Assembly (NCBI GenBank): GCA_040772685.1
Contig: JAXGXQ010000001.1
Location: 124,001-188,000, forward strand
DNA length: 64,000 nt
Source: JAXGXQ01 sp040772685
GTDB taxonomy: Bacteria; Bacillota; Clostridia; Saccharofermentanales; UBA5734
Direction: 5' to 3'
The translations under genes were made by a program, and so were the position numbers. Within the stretch, counting starts at the first letter, position 1; each line of letters starts with the position of its first letter. The notes beneath the pieces are model-generated. The model was not told the origin of the DNA. It worked only from the letters and a program-made list of their open reading frames with translations, and did no database searches. Shown piece by piece: positions 8,131 to 16,984 of the stretch.

Positions 8131-8607
8131 ATGCAAATTGTCTATTACTCGTTGACTGGACATGCCGAGAGAATTGCGCGCCAACTTGCTGAAATGCTGG
8201 ATGTGCCGCTTTTTCGAATAAGTGACCTCCGTCCTCGCCATGGCATCTTCGGATTTATCCGGGCTGCCCTGGAAGCGCGCGGGAGCAAATGTCCCGAAAT
8301 CACTATGGATGAAACCTTCGTGCCTGACCCCAGGCACATTGTGCTGGTAGCCCCGGTTTGGGCTGGGCGAATGAACAGCCCGCTGCGGTCTTTTACGCAA
8401 AAATACGGCAAATCGATGTCGCGATTCTCGCTGGTACTTACACATGCTGATCCCAAAACCAGATTCGAAGAAATATGTCATGAAATAGCGGAGATTACCG
8501 GTGCTGAATGCCTGATTTTTGAATCATTCTGGATTGAAAATATCAATCCGGCCGGCATAACTGCGCTGGGCAGCCAGTTGGCGGAAACAGACCGGAAAAT
8601 TCAGTAA
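8131..8607 (+). CDS. Flavodoxin-like protein
   Basis: 158 residues. The N-terminal YYSLTGHAERIARQLAE region is a flavodoxin phosphate-binding loop for FMN, and VAPVWAGRMNSPLRSF is the second FMN loop. It probably carries electrons in the cytosol or acts as an FMN-dependent reductase; the partner is unknown. GGAGG precedes the ATG. Its stop codon overlaps the start of the SRAP-domain gene (TAATG), so the two are translationally coupled. Two pairs of tandem repeats lie in its control region. Confidence 0.8.
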   Translation: MQIVYYSLTGHAERIARQLAEMLDVPLFRISDLRPRHGIFGFIRAALEARGSKCPEITMDETFVPDPRHIVLVAPVWAGRMNSPLRSFTQKYGKSMSRFSLVLTHADPKTRFEEICHEIAEITGAECLIFESFWIENINPAGITALGSQLAETDRKIQ

Positions 8608-9272
8608 TGTGCGGACGTTATTATATTGATGATGGTGAGGATCAGGCAGAGATGCTGCGCATTCTGGCCGCAGCGAATGAAGGTTACCGCGGTAAGGCGC
8701 TGGCTTCCAAGTTAAAAACGGGTGAGATTTTCCCTACTGAAGTGGTGCCTGTTGTTGCCGCGGTTCCTGACAGGGGCGACACAGCATCGGTTCAGCTTAT
8801 GCAGTGGGGCATGCTCAGCCGGGATTTTGGCAGAGTAATTATCAACGCCCGTTCTGAAAGCGCGGCAGAAAAACCAATGTTTCACCAATCTGTTCGCCAG
8901 GGGCGCGTGCTGGTTCCGGCCAGTAATTTTTTTGAATGGCGCAAACAACCGGACAGTAAAAGGAAAACAAGGGTTTGCCTGGGAGTACCGGGAGCCGACT
9001 TCTTTTATATGGCCGGGCTCTGGCGCTCTGAACGCTTATCTCCCGCCGATGCTGAAAAGCTATATGATGAACCTGTAACCGAAGCGGTCATCAACCGCTT
9101 TGTGATCATTACCATGGCAGCAAGTGAGTGGATGAGTTCAATACATGACCGGATGCCGCTGATCTTAACCCGTGAAGCCGGACAGCGCTGGCTGTTCGAT
9201 ACTGAAGCCGCTTTGGCGATACTGGCAAACCCATTGGCCAGCCCACTTGCAGCATGTGATAGAATAATCTGA
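8607..9272 (+). CDS. SOS response-associated peptidase (YedK/HMCES, SRAP domain)
   Basis: 221 residues starting MCGRYY, so Cys2 becomes N-terminal after methionine removal, as the family requires. Other active-site residues are present: Asn80 (INARSE), Glu110 (NFFEW) and His180 (IHDRMP). SRAP proteins form a covalent thiazolidine crosslink with abasic sites in single-stranded DNA and so protect the replication fork. No LexA-type site is visible upstream of the flavodoxin-SRAP pair, so SOS control is not supported here despite the family name. Confidence 0.93.
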   Translation: MCGRYYIDDGEDQAEMLRILAAANEGYRGKALASKLKTGEIFPTEVVPVVAAVPDRGDTASVQLMQWGMLSRDFGRVIINARSESAAEKPMFHQSVRQGRVLVPASNFFEWRKQPDSKRKTRVCLGVPGADFFYMAGLWRSERLSPADAEKLYDEPVTEAVINRFVIITMAASEWMSSIHDRMPLILTREAGQRWLFDTEAALAILANPLASPLAACDRII

Positions 9273-9365
9273 AGCTAAGAACTTTCACCAGTTTTTGACG
9301 TCTAATAACGGTCAGTGTCCGTTATAACGGATGTCGCCAAAATATATTGACGTTTGGGGAGACCT

Positions 9366-12125
9366 ATGCCGACAAAAACACGCTACTTGCCGCGCCCGCG
9401 TCAGCTTTACAACGAGAACCGGTCGCTGTTCCTGTCTTTTTTATTTTCATCACTAATTCTGGCAGCAGCATTTTTCAGCCGCGCTGTCTTTCCCTTTGGG
9501 GACCGCAATATTCTTACAATTGACCTTTATCATCAGTATGCGCCGTTTATGGTCGAGCTGCGTGAGAAGCTGGTAACCCTTGGCAGTCCGTTCTATACCT
9601 GGAATGGAGGCCTGGGCACAAACTTCTGGTCGCTTTTTGCTTATTATCTGGCCAGCCCCCTGAATATAATTCTGGTGTTGTTTCCGGCCAGCTTTGTCAC
9701 TGAAGCGATTTTTGTGCTGGTTGTTGGCAAGTTGGGCCTTGCCGCCGCTGCTTTTGCGGCCTTTCTGCGCGGTGTACATAAAATTGACGGAGCCGTCGCG
9801 GTTGCTTTCAGTACCATGTACGCGCTTTCCGGCTACACAATTGCCTATTTCTGGAACCTGATGTGGCTTGACAGCCTGTATTTGCTGCCTTTGGTTATGC
9901 TGGGGCTTTACCAGCTGATCAGAGAAAAGCGGTTCTTATTGTATACAGTATCGCTGGCACTGGTTATTTACTCCAACTACTACATGGCGTTTTTTGTCTG
10001 CCTGTTTACTGTGCTTTACTACCCAGTAGCCCTTTTCACGGCAACTTGCCAGCGCCCGCGTCCCGGCCATCTGCTTGCCACTTCAGTCCGCTTCGGCCTG
10101 TCCTCACTGCTTGCCGGCGGCCTCGCTTCGGTACTGCTGATACCCACGTATTTCTCCTTGAGACTTACATCAGCAGCCGGTGACAGGTTCCCAAGTGACA
10201 TAACCCATACTTTTGATTTATTTGATTATATTGGCCAGCACTTTTTGCTTACTCCGCCCTCAATCCGCGAAGGCATGCCTAACATGTACTCCGGCCTTGT
10301 GGTACTGATCCTGATTCCGGTTTATTTTCTTAGTCGGTCGATTCCACTGCGGACTAAGCTTTGGCATCTTGGGCTGGTCTTTATAATGATTCTCAGCTTT
10401 AATATCAATGTTTTGAATTTTATCTGGCATGGTATGCATTTCCCTAATCAGCTGCCTTATCGCAACTCGTTCGTGTACATTTTCCTGATCCTGAGCATGG
10501 CAGCACCGGCATTCCGCAGTCTGCGTGAATTCAGCGGCAAACAAATAGGGGGAATCGGCGCATTCATAGCTTTACTGGTTCTGCTCTCTCAAAAGCTCAA
10601 CGATAAAAAACCAGAGCAAATAACGTTATATGTAACACTCGCTTTTCTGGTGATCTATCTGGCTGTTCTGACAGTCAACCGCATAATGCATTTGACACAA
10701 AGCGAGCTGGCTGTGGCTTTTTTACTCGTGGTGCTGGCTGAACTGGCGCTGAATTCTTTCTTGATGATGCATCGTGTCGACCGCACTGAATACCTTTCCG
10801 AGCGCAATGGCTATCTGAGCGGCAAGGAAGTGACCCAAATCCGCGAGCAACTGGCGGCGATCGAGGAACAAGACGACAGTTTCTATCGGACTGAAATCCT
10901 CAACCCGAAAACAATCAATGATTCTTTCCTGTATACCTTCCGCGGGCTTTCCATATTCGCGTCAACAGTCCCAACGAAACCGGTAAAGGTATTTGAAAAT
11001 CTTGGCTTTCACAGCAACAGCATTAACAGTTACAAGTATGAAGCCTCGACAATTCTGCTGGATTCGATCTTTAACATCCGCTACCTGATCCACCGTGACC
11101 AGAAGGTTGATGACCGGCTGCATGAAAACATAGCCGCAACTGATGAACTGATGGTGTACCGCAACCCTTATGCGGCCAGCGTAGGTTATTGGGCTCCTGC
11201 TGAGATTGAACAATGGAACAGCTATGCCGGCAGTCCTTTTGATGCCCAGAATTCTCTGTTGAACAGCATAACCGGCGATCCTGGCGAAGTTTTACAGTCG
11301 CTGACTCTGGAAGCCGGTGACTCGCAAAACCTCACCTTCAGTGGGAACCCATATCAGAATTTCTCTTTCAGCCGCAACAATGTTGATAACGATTCGATCG
11401 CCCGGGTTAACGTATACAATAATGAGGATCAGCAGATTTATCTGTACATAGACATTCCTGCTAACGTTGCGGACTTTGGCTATGTTTCAGTTGGTGACCG
11501 GCGTATAGATTTTAATGCTAAACGCGCGACAATTATCGACTTGGGCCATTGTCTTGCCTCAGAAAAAATTGTTGTCGAAGTAAGTTACAAGAGCGACAGT
11601 CCTGAATCGAGTCATTTTGATTTGTTTGCTTGCAGTCTCGCTGCTGATACCATGCAGCGCGCTTCAGAGCAGCTGAATGCACAGACTGTCAATATTACAC
11701 GCTTTTCTGACACCCGCCTTGAGGGAACAGTCACAGCTCCCGAAAACGGCAGAATTATGATGACTATTCCTTTCGACGAGGGCTGGTCCGCGACCGTTGA
11801 TGGTGAACCGGTGGAAGTTAAGGCACTTGACGACGGCTTCCTGTTGTTTGACATATCCGCCGGCGAACACGAGCTGGTGTTGCGTTTCAGGCCGCCAATG
11901 CTGCTGGAGGGCACTCTTATTTCGCTGGCCTCACTGATTGTTGTTCTGTTGCTTGTGCTGCGCGATAAGCGCCGGGAAAAAGCCCGTATAGAGGCCGGCT
12001 TCATGCCGTTGCACTCTCGCCCCGTACCGCAGAGAGTCAACTCCGCTGAGTCGGACGACGATTTCCATAGCAGTGAATGCGAGCCCCACGAATATTCCGA
12101 GGATGAATTTTCGGAACCCGAGTAG
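9366..12125 (+). CDS. YfhO family membrane glycosyltransferase-like protein
   Basis: 919 residues. About a dozen membrane segments fill residues 20-480, followed by a large extracytoplasmic region, a last helix near residue 855 (LISLASLIVVLLLVL) and an acidic cytoplasmic tail. Early motifs (TIDLYHQYAPF, SPFYTWNGGLGTNF) are typical of YfhO proteins, which are GT-C-like enzymes proposed to modify teichoic acids or other surface polymers. Conserved blocks near the C-terminus include the FDEGWSATVDG region. The start is ATG 9366 after GGGGAG; TTG 9354 would lie within that site. It is flanked by unrelated genes. Confidence 0.88.
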   Translation: MPTKTRYLPRPRQLYNENRSLFLSFLFSSLILAAAFFSRAVFPFGDRNILTIDLYHQYAPFMVELREKLVTLGSPFYTWNGGLGTNFWSLFAYYLASPLNIILVLFPASFVTEAIFVLVVGKLGLAAAAFAAFLRGVHKIDGAVAVAFSTMYALSGYTIAYFWNLMWLDSLYLLPLVMLGLYQLIREKRFLLYTVSLALVIYSNYYMAFFVCLFTVLYYPVALFTATCQRPRPGHLLATSVRFGLSSLLAGGLASVLLIPTYFSLRLTSAAGDRFPSDITHTFDLFDYIGQHFLLTPPSIREGMPNMYSGLVVLILIPVYFLSRSIPLRTKLWHLGLVFIMILSFNINVLNFIWHGMHFPNQLPYRNSFVYIFLILSMAAPAFRSLREFSGKQIGGIGAFIALLVLLSQKLNDKKPEQITLYVTLAFLVIYLAVLTVNRIMHLTQSELAVAFLLVVLAELALNSFLMMHRVDRTEYLSERNGYLSGKEVTQIREQLAAIEEQDDSFYRTEILNPKTINDSFLYTFRGLSIFASTVPTKPVKVFENLGFHSNSINSYKYEASTILLDSIFNIRYLIHRDQKVDDRLHENIAATDELMVYRNPYAASVGYWAPAEIEQWNSYAGSPFDAQNSLLNSITGDPGEVLQSLTLEAGDSQNLTFSGNPYQNFSFSRNNVDNDSIARVNVYNNEDQQIYLYIDIPANVADFGYVSVGDRRIDFNAKRATIIDLGHCLASEKIVVEVSYKSDSPESSHFDLFACSLAADTMQRASEQLNAQTVNITRFSDTRLEGTVTAPENGRIMMTIPFDEGWSATVDGEPVEVKALDDGFLLFDISAGEHELVLRFRPPMLLEGTLISLASLIVVLLLVLRDKRREKARIEAGFMPLHSRPVPQRVNSAESDDDFHSSECEPHEYSEDEFSEPE

Positions 12126-12140
12126 TCTGAATGTTAATTA

Positions 12141-12149
12141 TGCTATAAT
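12141..12149 (+). promoter_or_regulatory. Extended -10 promoter of the desulfoferrodoxin gene
   Basis: TGC-TATAAT (TATAAT at 12144-12149) about 50 bases before the ATG. No good -35 box is seen, which fits extended -10 promoters. Confidence 0.5.
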
Positions 12150-12198
12150 GGCAGTAGTTCAAAAACCAATTGCAAAAATGTGCGATAAGGAGGCAAAA

Positions 12199-12579
12199 AT
12201 GCATTCGGAAACACAATACTACATTTGCAGAAAATGCGGCAACATGGTTGTCAAAATTCTAAACGGTGGTGGTACGCTTACCTGCTGTGATCAGGAAATG
12301 GAACTTCTTGTACCTAACACGACAGACGCCGCCGTAGAAAAACATGTTCCGGCAGTAACCCGTGAAGGCAATAAAGTCCACGTTGAAGTCGGAACTACAC
12401 TCCATCCGATGATCCCTGAACACTACATCACTATGATCGCAGTGGCTCAAGGCGATAAGTATCAGCAAGTTGATCTTAAACCCGGCCAGCAGCCAGTCGC
12501 CGACTTCATTGTCGATGATGGACCTGTTACTGTTTATGAGTACTGCAATCTCCATGGGCTCTGGAAAGCAGAAGGCTGA
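12199..12579 (+). CDS. dfx: Desulfoferrodoxin (class I superoxide reductase)
   Basis: 126 residues. The N-terminal desulforedoxin domain has its four iron ligands at Cys10, Cys13, Cys29 and Cys30. The catalytic iron site has His49, His69, His75, Cys116 and His119, with the Glu47-Lys48 pair that guides superoxide. This numbering matches the classical Desulfovibrio protein exactly. It reduces superoxide to peroxide in the cytosol of anaerobes without making oxygen, normally with rubredoxin as donor; no rubredoxin is nearby. The start is ATG 12199 after AAGGAGG; the frame extends upstream but without a family match. A strong terminator follows. Confidence 0.97.
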   Translation: MHSETQYYICRKCGNMVVKILNGGGTLTCCDQEMELLVPNTTDAAVEKHVPAVTREGNKVHVEVGTTLHPMIPEHYITMIAVAQGDKYQQVDLKPGQQPVADFIVDDGPVTVYEYCNLHGLWKAEG

Positions 12580-12608
12580 CCAACTATCCCGACAACATGA
12601 TTAAACAA

Positions 12609-12640
12609 GGCCGCCAGTCCGCAAGAACTGGCGGCCTTCT
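12609..12640 (+). terminator. Rho-independent terminator after dfx
   Basis: GGCCGCCAGT pairs perfectly with ACTGGCGGCC over an eight-base loop and is followed by TTCTT. Confidence 0.85.
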
Positions 12641-12665
12641 TCAAACTCAGCAGTAAGGAATTTTT

Positions 12666-13901
12666 ATGAACCGTTATCCTTTTACAACTGCCAACCTTTC
12701 ACTTTCGGACTTGCTGGAAAAATACGGCAGCCCACTATACATTTACGATGAAAATATATTCCGTGCCCGCTGTCGGGAAATGAAGCAGTTGATCGACTAC
12801 CCCGGCTTTACTTCCAATTACTCAATTAAAGCCAACAGCAACCTCACTTTGCTGCGTATTGCGCGTGATGAAGGCCTTTACGCCGATGCTATGTCGCCCG
12901 GCGAAATTTGTCTGTTGCAAGCGGCTGGATTCAGTTCCGATCAGATATATTTTGTGCCCAATAACGTGGACGATGACGAGTTTCGCTATGCACTCGAACG
13001 CGGCATATTGACAAGCATCGATTCGCTTTCGCAGCTTGAACGGCTGGGCCGGATCGCACCGAGGACTGAAGTTGCTTTGCGGCTTAACCCGGGCATCGGC
13101 GCAGGCCATCATAAAAAGGTTGTCACAGCCGGCAGTAAAACAAAATTCGGTATAGCCGAAAATCAGATAGTCGAAGCAATAGATTTGGCCGCTGAATTGG
13201 AGCTGAAAATTGTTGGGATTAACCAGCATATCGGTTCTTTGTTTATGTCACCGGAACCATATATTGCGGCTGCCAGTCATTTTCTCGAGCTGGCGAAAGC
13301 TTTTCCTGATTTGCGTCTGGTAGATTTTGGCGGCGGTTTTGGCATACCTTATCATAAAGCAGAAGGGGAGTCGCGGCTTGACCTGGATTCACTGGGTGAG
13401 CAGCTGACGGAGCTGGTTCGTGATTTTGCTGCCTGGTACCCGCGGCCGCTTACCTTCAAAACTGAACCTGGCCGCTATATTGCGGCTGAATCCGGAACCT
13501 TGCTGGGTCGGGTTCTCGCGCTGAAAGAAAACGGCGGCACTCACTATATGGGAACAGACATTGGCTTTAATGTTTTGATGCGGCCGATTCTCTACGATTC
13601 TCATCACGATGTGGAATTGTATCGCGATAATCAACAACTGCTGGACGAACCAAAGCACACATATACTGTTGTCGGCAATATTTGCGAAAGCGGCGACATA
13701 CTGGCGCATCATCGCCATCTGCCTGTACCTCAGCCTGGCGACATTGTCGCTGTCAGGGATACAGGTGCTTATGGCTACGCCATGGCTTCTGCTTACAACA
13801 GCCGTCCACGCCCTGCTGAAGTGCTAATAACATCAGAAGGTAAAGATGTCTTAATCCGTAAAAAAGAAACATTACAAGACCTTTTGGCTCTATTTCCCTA
13901 G
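12666..13901 (+). CDS. lysA: Diaminopimelate decarboxylase
   Basis: 411 residues, a fold-III PLP enzyme. Lys55 in YSIKAN is the Schiff-base lysine, HIGS near residue 189 and GGGFG near 222 hold the cofactor phosphate, and Cys340-Glu341 in CESGD belongs to the other subunit's active site. It converts meso-diaminopimelate to L-lysine, the last step of lysine synthesis. The C-terminal YGYAMASAYNSRPRP block is typical of LysA rather than ornithine or arginine decarboxylases. The ribosome site is AAGGA. No lysine riboswitch is visible; the upstream dfx terminator isolates it. Confidence 0.94.
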   Translation: MNRYPFTTANLSLSDLLEKYGSPLYIYDENIFRARCREMKQLIDYPGFTSNYSIKANSNLTLLRIARDEGLYADAMSPGEICLLQAAGFSSDQIYFVPNNVDDDEFRYALERGILTSIDSLSQLERLGRIAPRTEVALRLNPGIGAGHHKKVVTAGSKTKFGIAENQIVEAIDLAAELELKIVGINQHIGSLFMSPEPYIAAASHFLELAKAFPDLRLVDFGGGFGIPYHKAEGESRLDLDSLGEQLTELVRDFAAWYPRPLTFKTEPGRYIAAESGTLLGRVLALKENGGTHYMGTDIGFNVLMRPILYDSHHDVELYRDNQQLLDEPKHTYTVVGNICESGDILAHHRHLPVPQPGDIVAVRDTGAYGYAMASAYNSRPRPAEVLITSEGKDVLIRKKETLQDLLALFP

Positions 13902-13951
13902 ATCTGGTCCACAAATCACAAAATAAGTAACAAACAAAGGGGACTCAGCTG

Positions 13952-14449
13952 ATGACGAAACGTACTAATTACATTTCCTGGGACGAATATTTTATGGGCA
14001 TCGCACTGCTTTCGGCTAAACGCAGTAAAGACCCGAGCACTCAGGTTGGTGCCTGTATTGTTAATGACCGTAACAAAATTATTTCTGTTGGCTATAATGG
14101 TATGCCTCAAGGCTGCAATGACGACGAATTCCCCTGGGCAAGGGAAGGTGAACCGCTCGAAACCAAATATCTATACGTTTGCCATGCGGAACTTAACGCT
14201 ATTCTGAACAGCAGCGGCTTTAACCTGGAAAACTGCAAAATCTATGTGCCGCTTTTCCCTTGCAATGAGTGCTGCAAAGCGATTATCCAGTCCGGCATTC
14301 GCGAGGTGATATTCATTTCCGATAAATATGCTGCGACAGACGGCGTCAAAGCTTCCAAGCGCATGATGGACAGTGCTGGCGTTAATTATCACCAGCTTGA
14401 ATCTACTCTGGAAGAATTAGTTATTTCCTACCGGCTGGAGGACATTTAG
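13952..14449 (+). CDS. comEB: dCMP deaminase (ComEB-like)
   Basis: 165 residues of the cytidine/deoxycytidylate deaminase fold. Zinc ligands and catalytic acid are His78-Ala-Glu80 and Cys104-X2-Cys107 (PCNEC). It deaminates dCMP to dUMP to supply thymidylate synthesis. AAAGGGGA precedes the ATG by about ten bases, and the gene lies 50 bases after lysA, with which it may be co-transcribed. A terminator with a long T-run follows. Confidence 0.93.
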   Translation: MTKRTNYISWDEYFMGIALLSAKRSKDPSTQVGACIVNDRNKIISVGYNGMPQGCNDDEFPWAREGEPLETKYLYVCHAELNAILNSSGFNLENCKIYVPLFPCNECCKAIIQSGIREVIFISDKYAATDGVKASKRMMDSAGVNYHQLESTLEELVISYRLEDI

Positions 14450-14520
14450 CATTAAGCTTTAAGCTGCTTAAGCATTCCAGAAAATTTGCTCCTGAAAAAA
14501 GAATAATGTAAACATGAACT

Positions 14521-14567
14521 AGCGCGAACCATTGTTGGCTTAACAATTATTGGGTCGCGCTTTTTTT
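14521..14567 (+). terminator. Terminator after the dCMP deaminase gene
   Basis: AGCGCGA pairs with TCGCGCT at the base, and internal ATT/GTT complementarity extends the stem. TTTTTTT follows. Confidence 0.8.
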
Positions 14568-14603
14568 GATTTCGCAAAGTTTAATTACAATTAAATAACA
14601 AAG

Positions 14604-14617
14604 AAAACAAATGTTCG
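14604..14617. promoter_or_regulatory. Putative LexA box 1 (upstream of -35)
   Basis: Read on the minus strand this is CGAACATTTGTTTT, which fits the Bacillus/Clostridium LexA consensus CGAACRNRYGTTYC at 12 of 14 positions. It ends eight bases before the -35 box of the next promoter. Confidence 0.65.
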
Positions 14618-14625
14618 CTATTGTA

Positions 14626-14654
14626 TTGACAGCCGATTTTGACGGCCATATAAT
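14626..14654 (+). promoter_or_regulatory. Consensus SigA promoter of the small SOS-type gene
   Basis: TTGACA (14626-14631), 17-base spacer, TATAAT (14649-14654): a perfect match to consensus. LexA-like boxes flank it on both sides, so its high intrinsic strength would be held down by repression. Confidence 0.9.
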
Positions 14655-14662
14655 AAGAAAAA

Positions 14663-14676
14663 CGAACATATGTTTT
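14663..14676. promoter_or_regulatory. Putative LexA box 2 (at the transcription start)
   Basis: CGAACATATGTTTT fits CGAACRNRYGTTYC at 13 of 14 positions. It covers the region just after the -10 box, where a bound repressor would block RNA polymerase. Confidence 0.75.
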
Positions 14677-14690
14677 TGGAGGCGGTTCAA

Positions 14691-15080
14691 ATGACTTTAC
14701 TTAACATATTATTCTTTACAGCCTTGATCCTGACTGGTTTCGCGGTCGGCGCAATCATGTTTGATTTACATCGCGCGGAGGATAAGGCATACAAAGAACT
14801 CGCCTTATTGGAAAGTAAAGCTTGTGCTGAAGGTTACACTGGCTTAGCTGCTGCAAATAATATCAACACATTTGAGGATGCTTGCTGGAGGCTTGTGCCG
14901 GCAGCTACTCCTGCCTTTCTAACTTTGTCTGCTGAAGGCGAGGCAAATAATTCTTCAGCCCTCAACTTAAAAGAAACTGCTACTTTTAATGAATCCGCTG
15001 CAGAGTTGGATTATGATTTCGCACTGGCTGGACGACCAGGAAAACAAAGGATGATAGAATTGATTCGTAGATCTGCTTAA
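14691..15080 (+). CDS. Small single-TM protein, probably SOS-induced; function unknown
   Basis: 129 residues. An N-terminal hydrophobic segment (residues 4-23, LNILFFTALILTGFAVGAIM) is followed by a mostly polar region of about 105 residues with no domain that I recognise. There is no LysM motif, so it is not an evident YneA orthologue, but size, topology and control resemble the unrelated SOS-induced division inhibitors YneA, SidA and DivS. That role is inference. The start is ATG 14691 after GGAGG; the upstream ATG at 14670 sits inside the LexA box and lacks a ribosome site. It is a single-gene unit with its own terminator; lexA itself is not in this window. Confidence 0.7.
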   Translation: MTLLNILFFTALILTGFAVGAIMFDLHRAEDKAYKELALLESKACAEGYTGLAAANNINTFEDACWRLVPAATPAFLTLSAEGEANNSSALNLKETATFNESAAELDYDFALAGRPGKQRMIELIRRSA

Positions 15081-15120
15081 AAAGACTGCACAGAAGCGTT
15101 AACTTCGGTGCAGTCTTTTT
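15080..15120. terminator. Strong terminator after the small SOS-type gene
   Basis: AAAAGACTGCAC...GAAG pairs with CTTC...GTGCAGTCTTTTT. The symmetrical A and T runs could also serve the convergent gene that ends at 15166. Confidence 0.9.
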
Positions 15121-15165
15121 CGTTAGTCCTATTCAAAACAAAGCTGTTTGCTAATTATTTAAGCT

Positions 15166-16605
15166 TTAGTCGGAAATATTATCAGCGTCTATTTTGGAAT
15201 GCGAAGTTTTGCTGTAAAGGCGCTTATCGGTTGCGTAATGAAAAAATACTTCATCGGCTTCGCGCAGAATGCTTTCCAGCTCGCCGTCACCCATCACAGT
15301 ATTACGGCCTTCCGCATAAAGTTCATCTACTTTGGTTTTCATGGCAACTACTACCGGGTGACGCTTGTCTACAGCCAAATCATCTTTCAATTTAAAGAAT
15401 CCGTTGAGCCAGTGAGCGATGCCGGCCAAACCGGAATGAGAATCAACAGAAACTGTCGCCGGGCGGTTGAGAATTTTATCAGTATCAAAGATGTTATAAA
15501 TCTCTTCATCCTTCAGCAAACCATCAGCATGAATACCTGCGCGGGTGGCGTTGAAAGAGCGGCCGACAAATGGTGTATTAGCCGGCACTTCAATGCCGAT
15601 TTCATTTTCAAAGTATTCAGCGATTTCGGTTATCACTGAAAGATCCATGCCATTGGTATCACCGCGCAGAGAAGCGTATTCAATAGTCATTGCTTCCAGT
15701 GGGCAATTCCCGGTACGCTCGCCGATACCAAGCATTGAGCAGTTGACACTGCTGCAGCCGTAAAGCCAGGCGGTGGTGGCGTTGGTAACGACCTTATAAA
15801 AGTCGTTATGGCCATGCCACTCCAGCTGTTCCGAAGGAACCTCGGAATAATGCTGCAGACCGTAGATAATTCCGGGAACGCTGCGCGGCAAGGCTACTCC
15901 TGGGAAGGAGACGCCGTAGCCTAATGTGTCGCAGGCACGGATCTTAATGGGAACTCCGCTTTGCTGGGAGAGCTTCATCAATTCGTTGACAAAAGGTACA
16001 ACAAATCCATAGAAATCGGCACGGGTAATGTCTTCCAGATGGCAACGAGGCACAATGCCATGCTCCAGCGCACTGCGCACGATACCCAGGTACTTTTCCA
16101 TTGCCTGCCTTCTGGTAAGGTTCATTTTTTTATAAATGTGATAATCAGAGCAGGAAACCAAAATGCCGGTTTCCCGTAGCCCCATATCCTTGACCAACTG
16201 GAAATCTTTTTCGCTGGCACGGATCCAGCTGGTTACTTCCGGAAATTTATAACCGAGCTCCTGGCAGCGGCGAACAGCTTCTTTATCTTTATCGGTATAG
16301 AGAAAAAACTCGCTCTGGCGAATCATCCCGTTCGGCCCACCCAGGCGGTGAAGCAGTTTATACAGGTCTACGATCTGTTCAACAGTAAACGGAGAACATG
16401 CCTGTTGGCCATCTCGAAAAGTGGTATCTGTAATCCAAATATCATCCGGTACATTCATCGGCACAGTGCGATGATTAAACGGAATTTTCGGAATTTGATC
16501 ATAAGAAAAAAGCTGACGGTATAAATTAGGTTCTTCCGCATCCTGTAATTGATACCTGTAAGCTGATTGTTCAAGCAAGTTGCTTTTTTTGCTGAAAGAC
16601 AGCAT
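15166..16605 (-). CDS. Isopropylmalate/homocitrate synthase family enzyme, candidate Re-citrate synthase
   Basis: 479 residues with an HMGL-like acyltransferase TIM barrel. Metal and catalytic residues are visible in TDTTFRDGQQ (Arg64, Asp65), His264 and His266 (EWHGHNDF), and LGIGERTGN. The N-terminus is longer than in LeuA, and the LeuA C-terminal leucine-binding domain is missing. Overall it resembles the clostridial proteins, once labelled isopropylmalate synthase, that include Clostridium kluyveri Re-citrate synthase. No other leucine genes are near. I favour citrate formation from oxaloacetate and acetyl-CoA, with homocitrate or isopropylmalate as alternatives. ATG 16605 has AAGGAGG before it. 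Confidence 0.75.
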   Translation of the reverse strand: MLSFSKKSNLLEQSAYRYQLQDAEEPNLYRQLFSYDQIPKIPFNHRTVPMNVPDDIWITDTTFRDGQQACSPFTVEQIVDLYKLLHRLGGPNGMIRQSEFFLYTDKDKEAVRRCQELGYKFPEVTSWIRASEKDFQLVKDMGLRETGILVSCSDYHIYKKMNLTRRQAMEKYLGIVRSALEHGIVPRCHLEDITRADFYGFVVPFVNELMKLSQQSGVPIKIRACDTLGYGVSFPGVALPRSVPGIIYGLQHYSEVPSEQLEWHGHNDFYKVVTNATTAWLYGCSSVNCSMLGIGERTGNCPLEAMTIEYASLRGDTNGMDLSVITEIAEYFENEIGIEVPANTPFVGRSFNATRAGIHADGLLKDEEIYNIFDTDKILNRPATVSVDSHSGLAGIAHWLNGFFKLKDDLAVDKRHPVVVAMKTKVDELYAEGRNTVMGDGELESILREADEVFFHYATDKRLYSKTSHSKIDADNISD

Positions 16606-16676
16606 CGCCGGATCCTCCTTAGCTGTAAGGCGCAAGAAACAGTATTGAATCCTGCATATCATTTTGATTTCGATCT

Positions 16677-16705
16677 ATTATAGTAGGCACATGAATGCCT
16701 GTCAA
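16677..16705 (-). promoter_or_regulatory. Perfect SigA promoter of the Re-citrate synthase-like gene
   Basis: On the minus strand: TTGACA (16705-16700), 17-base spacer, TATAAT (16682-16677), about 70 bases before the ATG. It is one of the two best promoters in the window, so high expression is likely. The 379-base divergent gap 16606-16984 otherwise holds only the plus-strand promoter at 16826. Confidence 0.88.
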
Positions 16706-16825
16706 CACAAGCTGTTTCACACGCTGCAAGCTGTTTTGGCTAATACTGACAAAACACCAAATTTGCAATAAGAGGAGAACGAAAACTGCAAAAAACAAAT
16801 ACATTTAATTGTTATTTGCATGACA

Positions 16826-16855
16826 TTGCACAGCTGTGGCGGTGTCTTGTATGAT
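16826..16855 (+). promoter_or_regulatory. Probable promoter of the ABC importer operon
   Basis: TTGCAC (16826-16831), 18-base spacer, TATGAT (16850-16855). It would give a leader of about 120 bases before the lipoprotein gene. Confidence 0.45.
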
Positions 16856-16984
16856 TATTTTGGCAAAAAGGTTATGATAAGAATAATCTCCAAGGTGTAC
16901 TGCGACATAAGGTTAAGGTATACTTACGAGTTGAGGGATCAATAAGAAATCCCCAAATATCTAACCCGTGAAAGAAGGTTTACT

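Noticed and set aside
12073..12198. Longer start for desulfoferrodoxin
   Set aside because: The extension lies over the YfhO gene end and promoter; residue numbering from 12199 matches the known family exactly.
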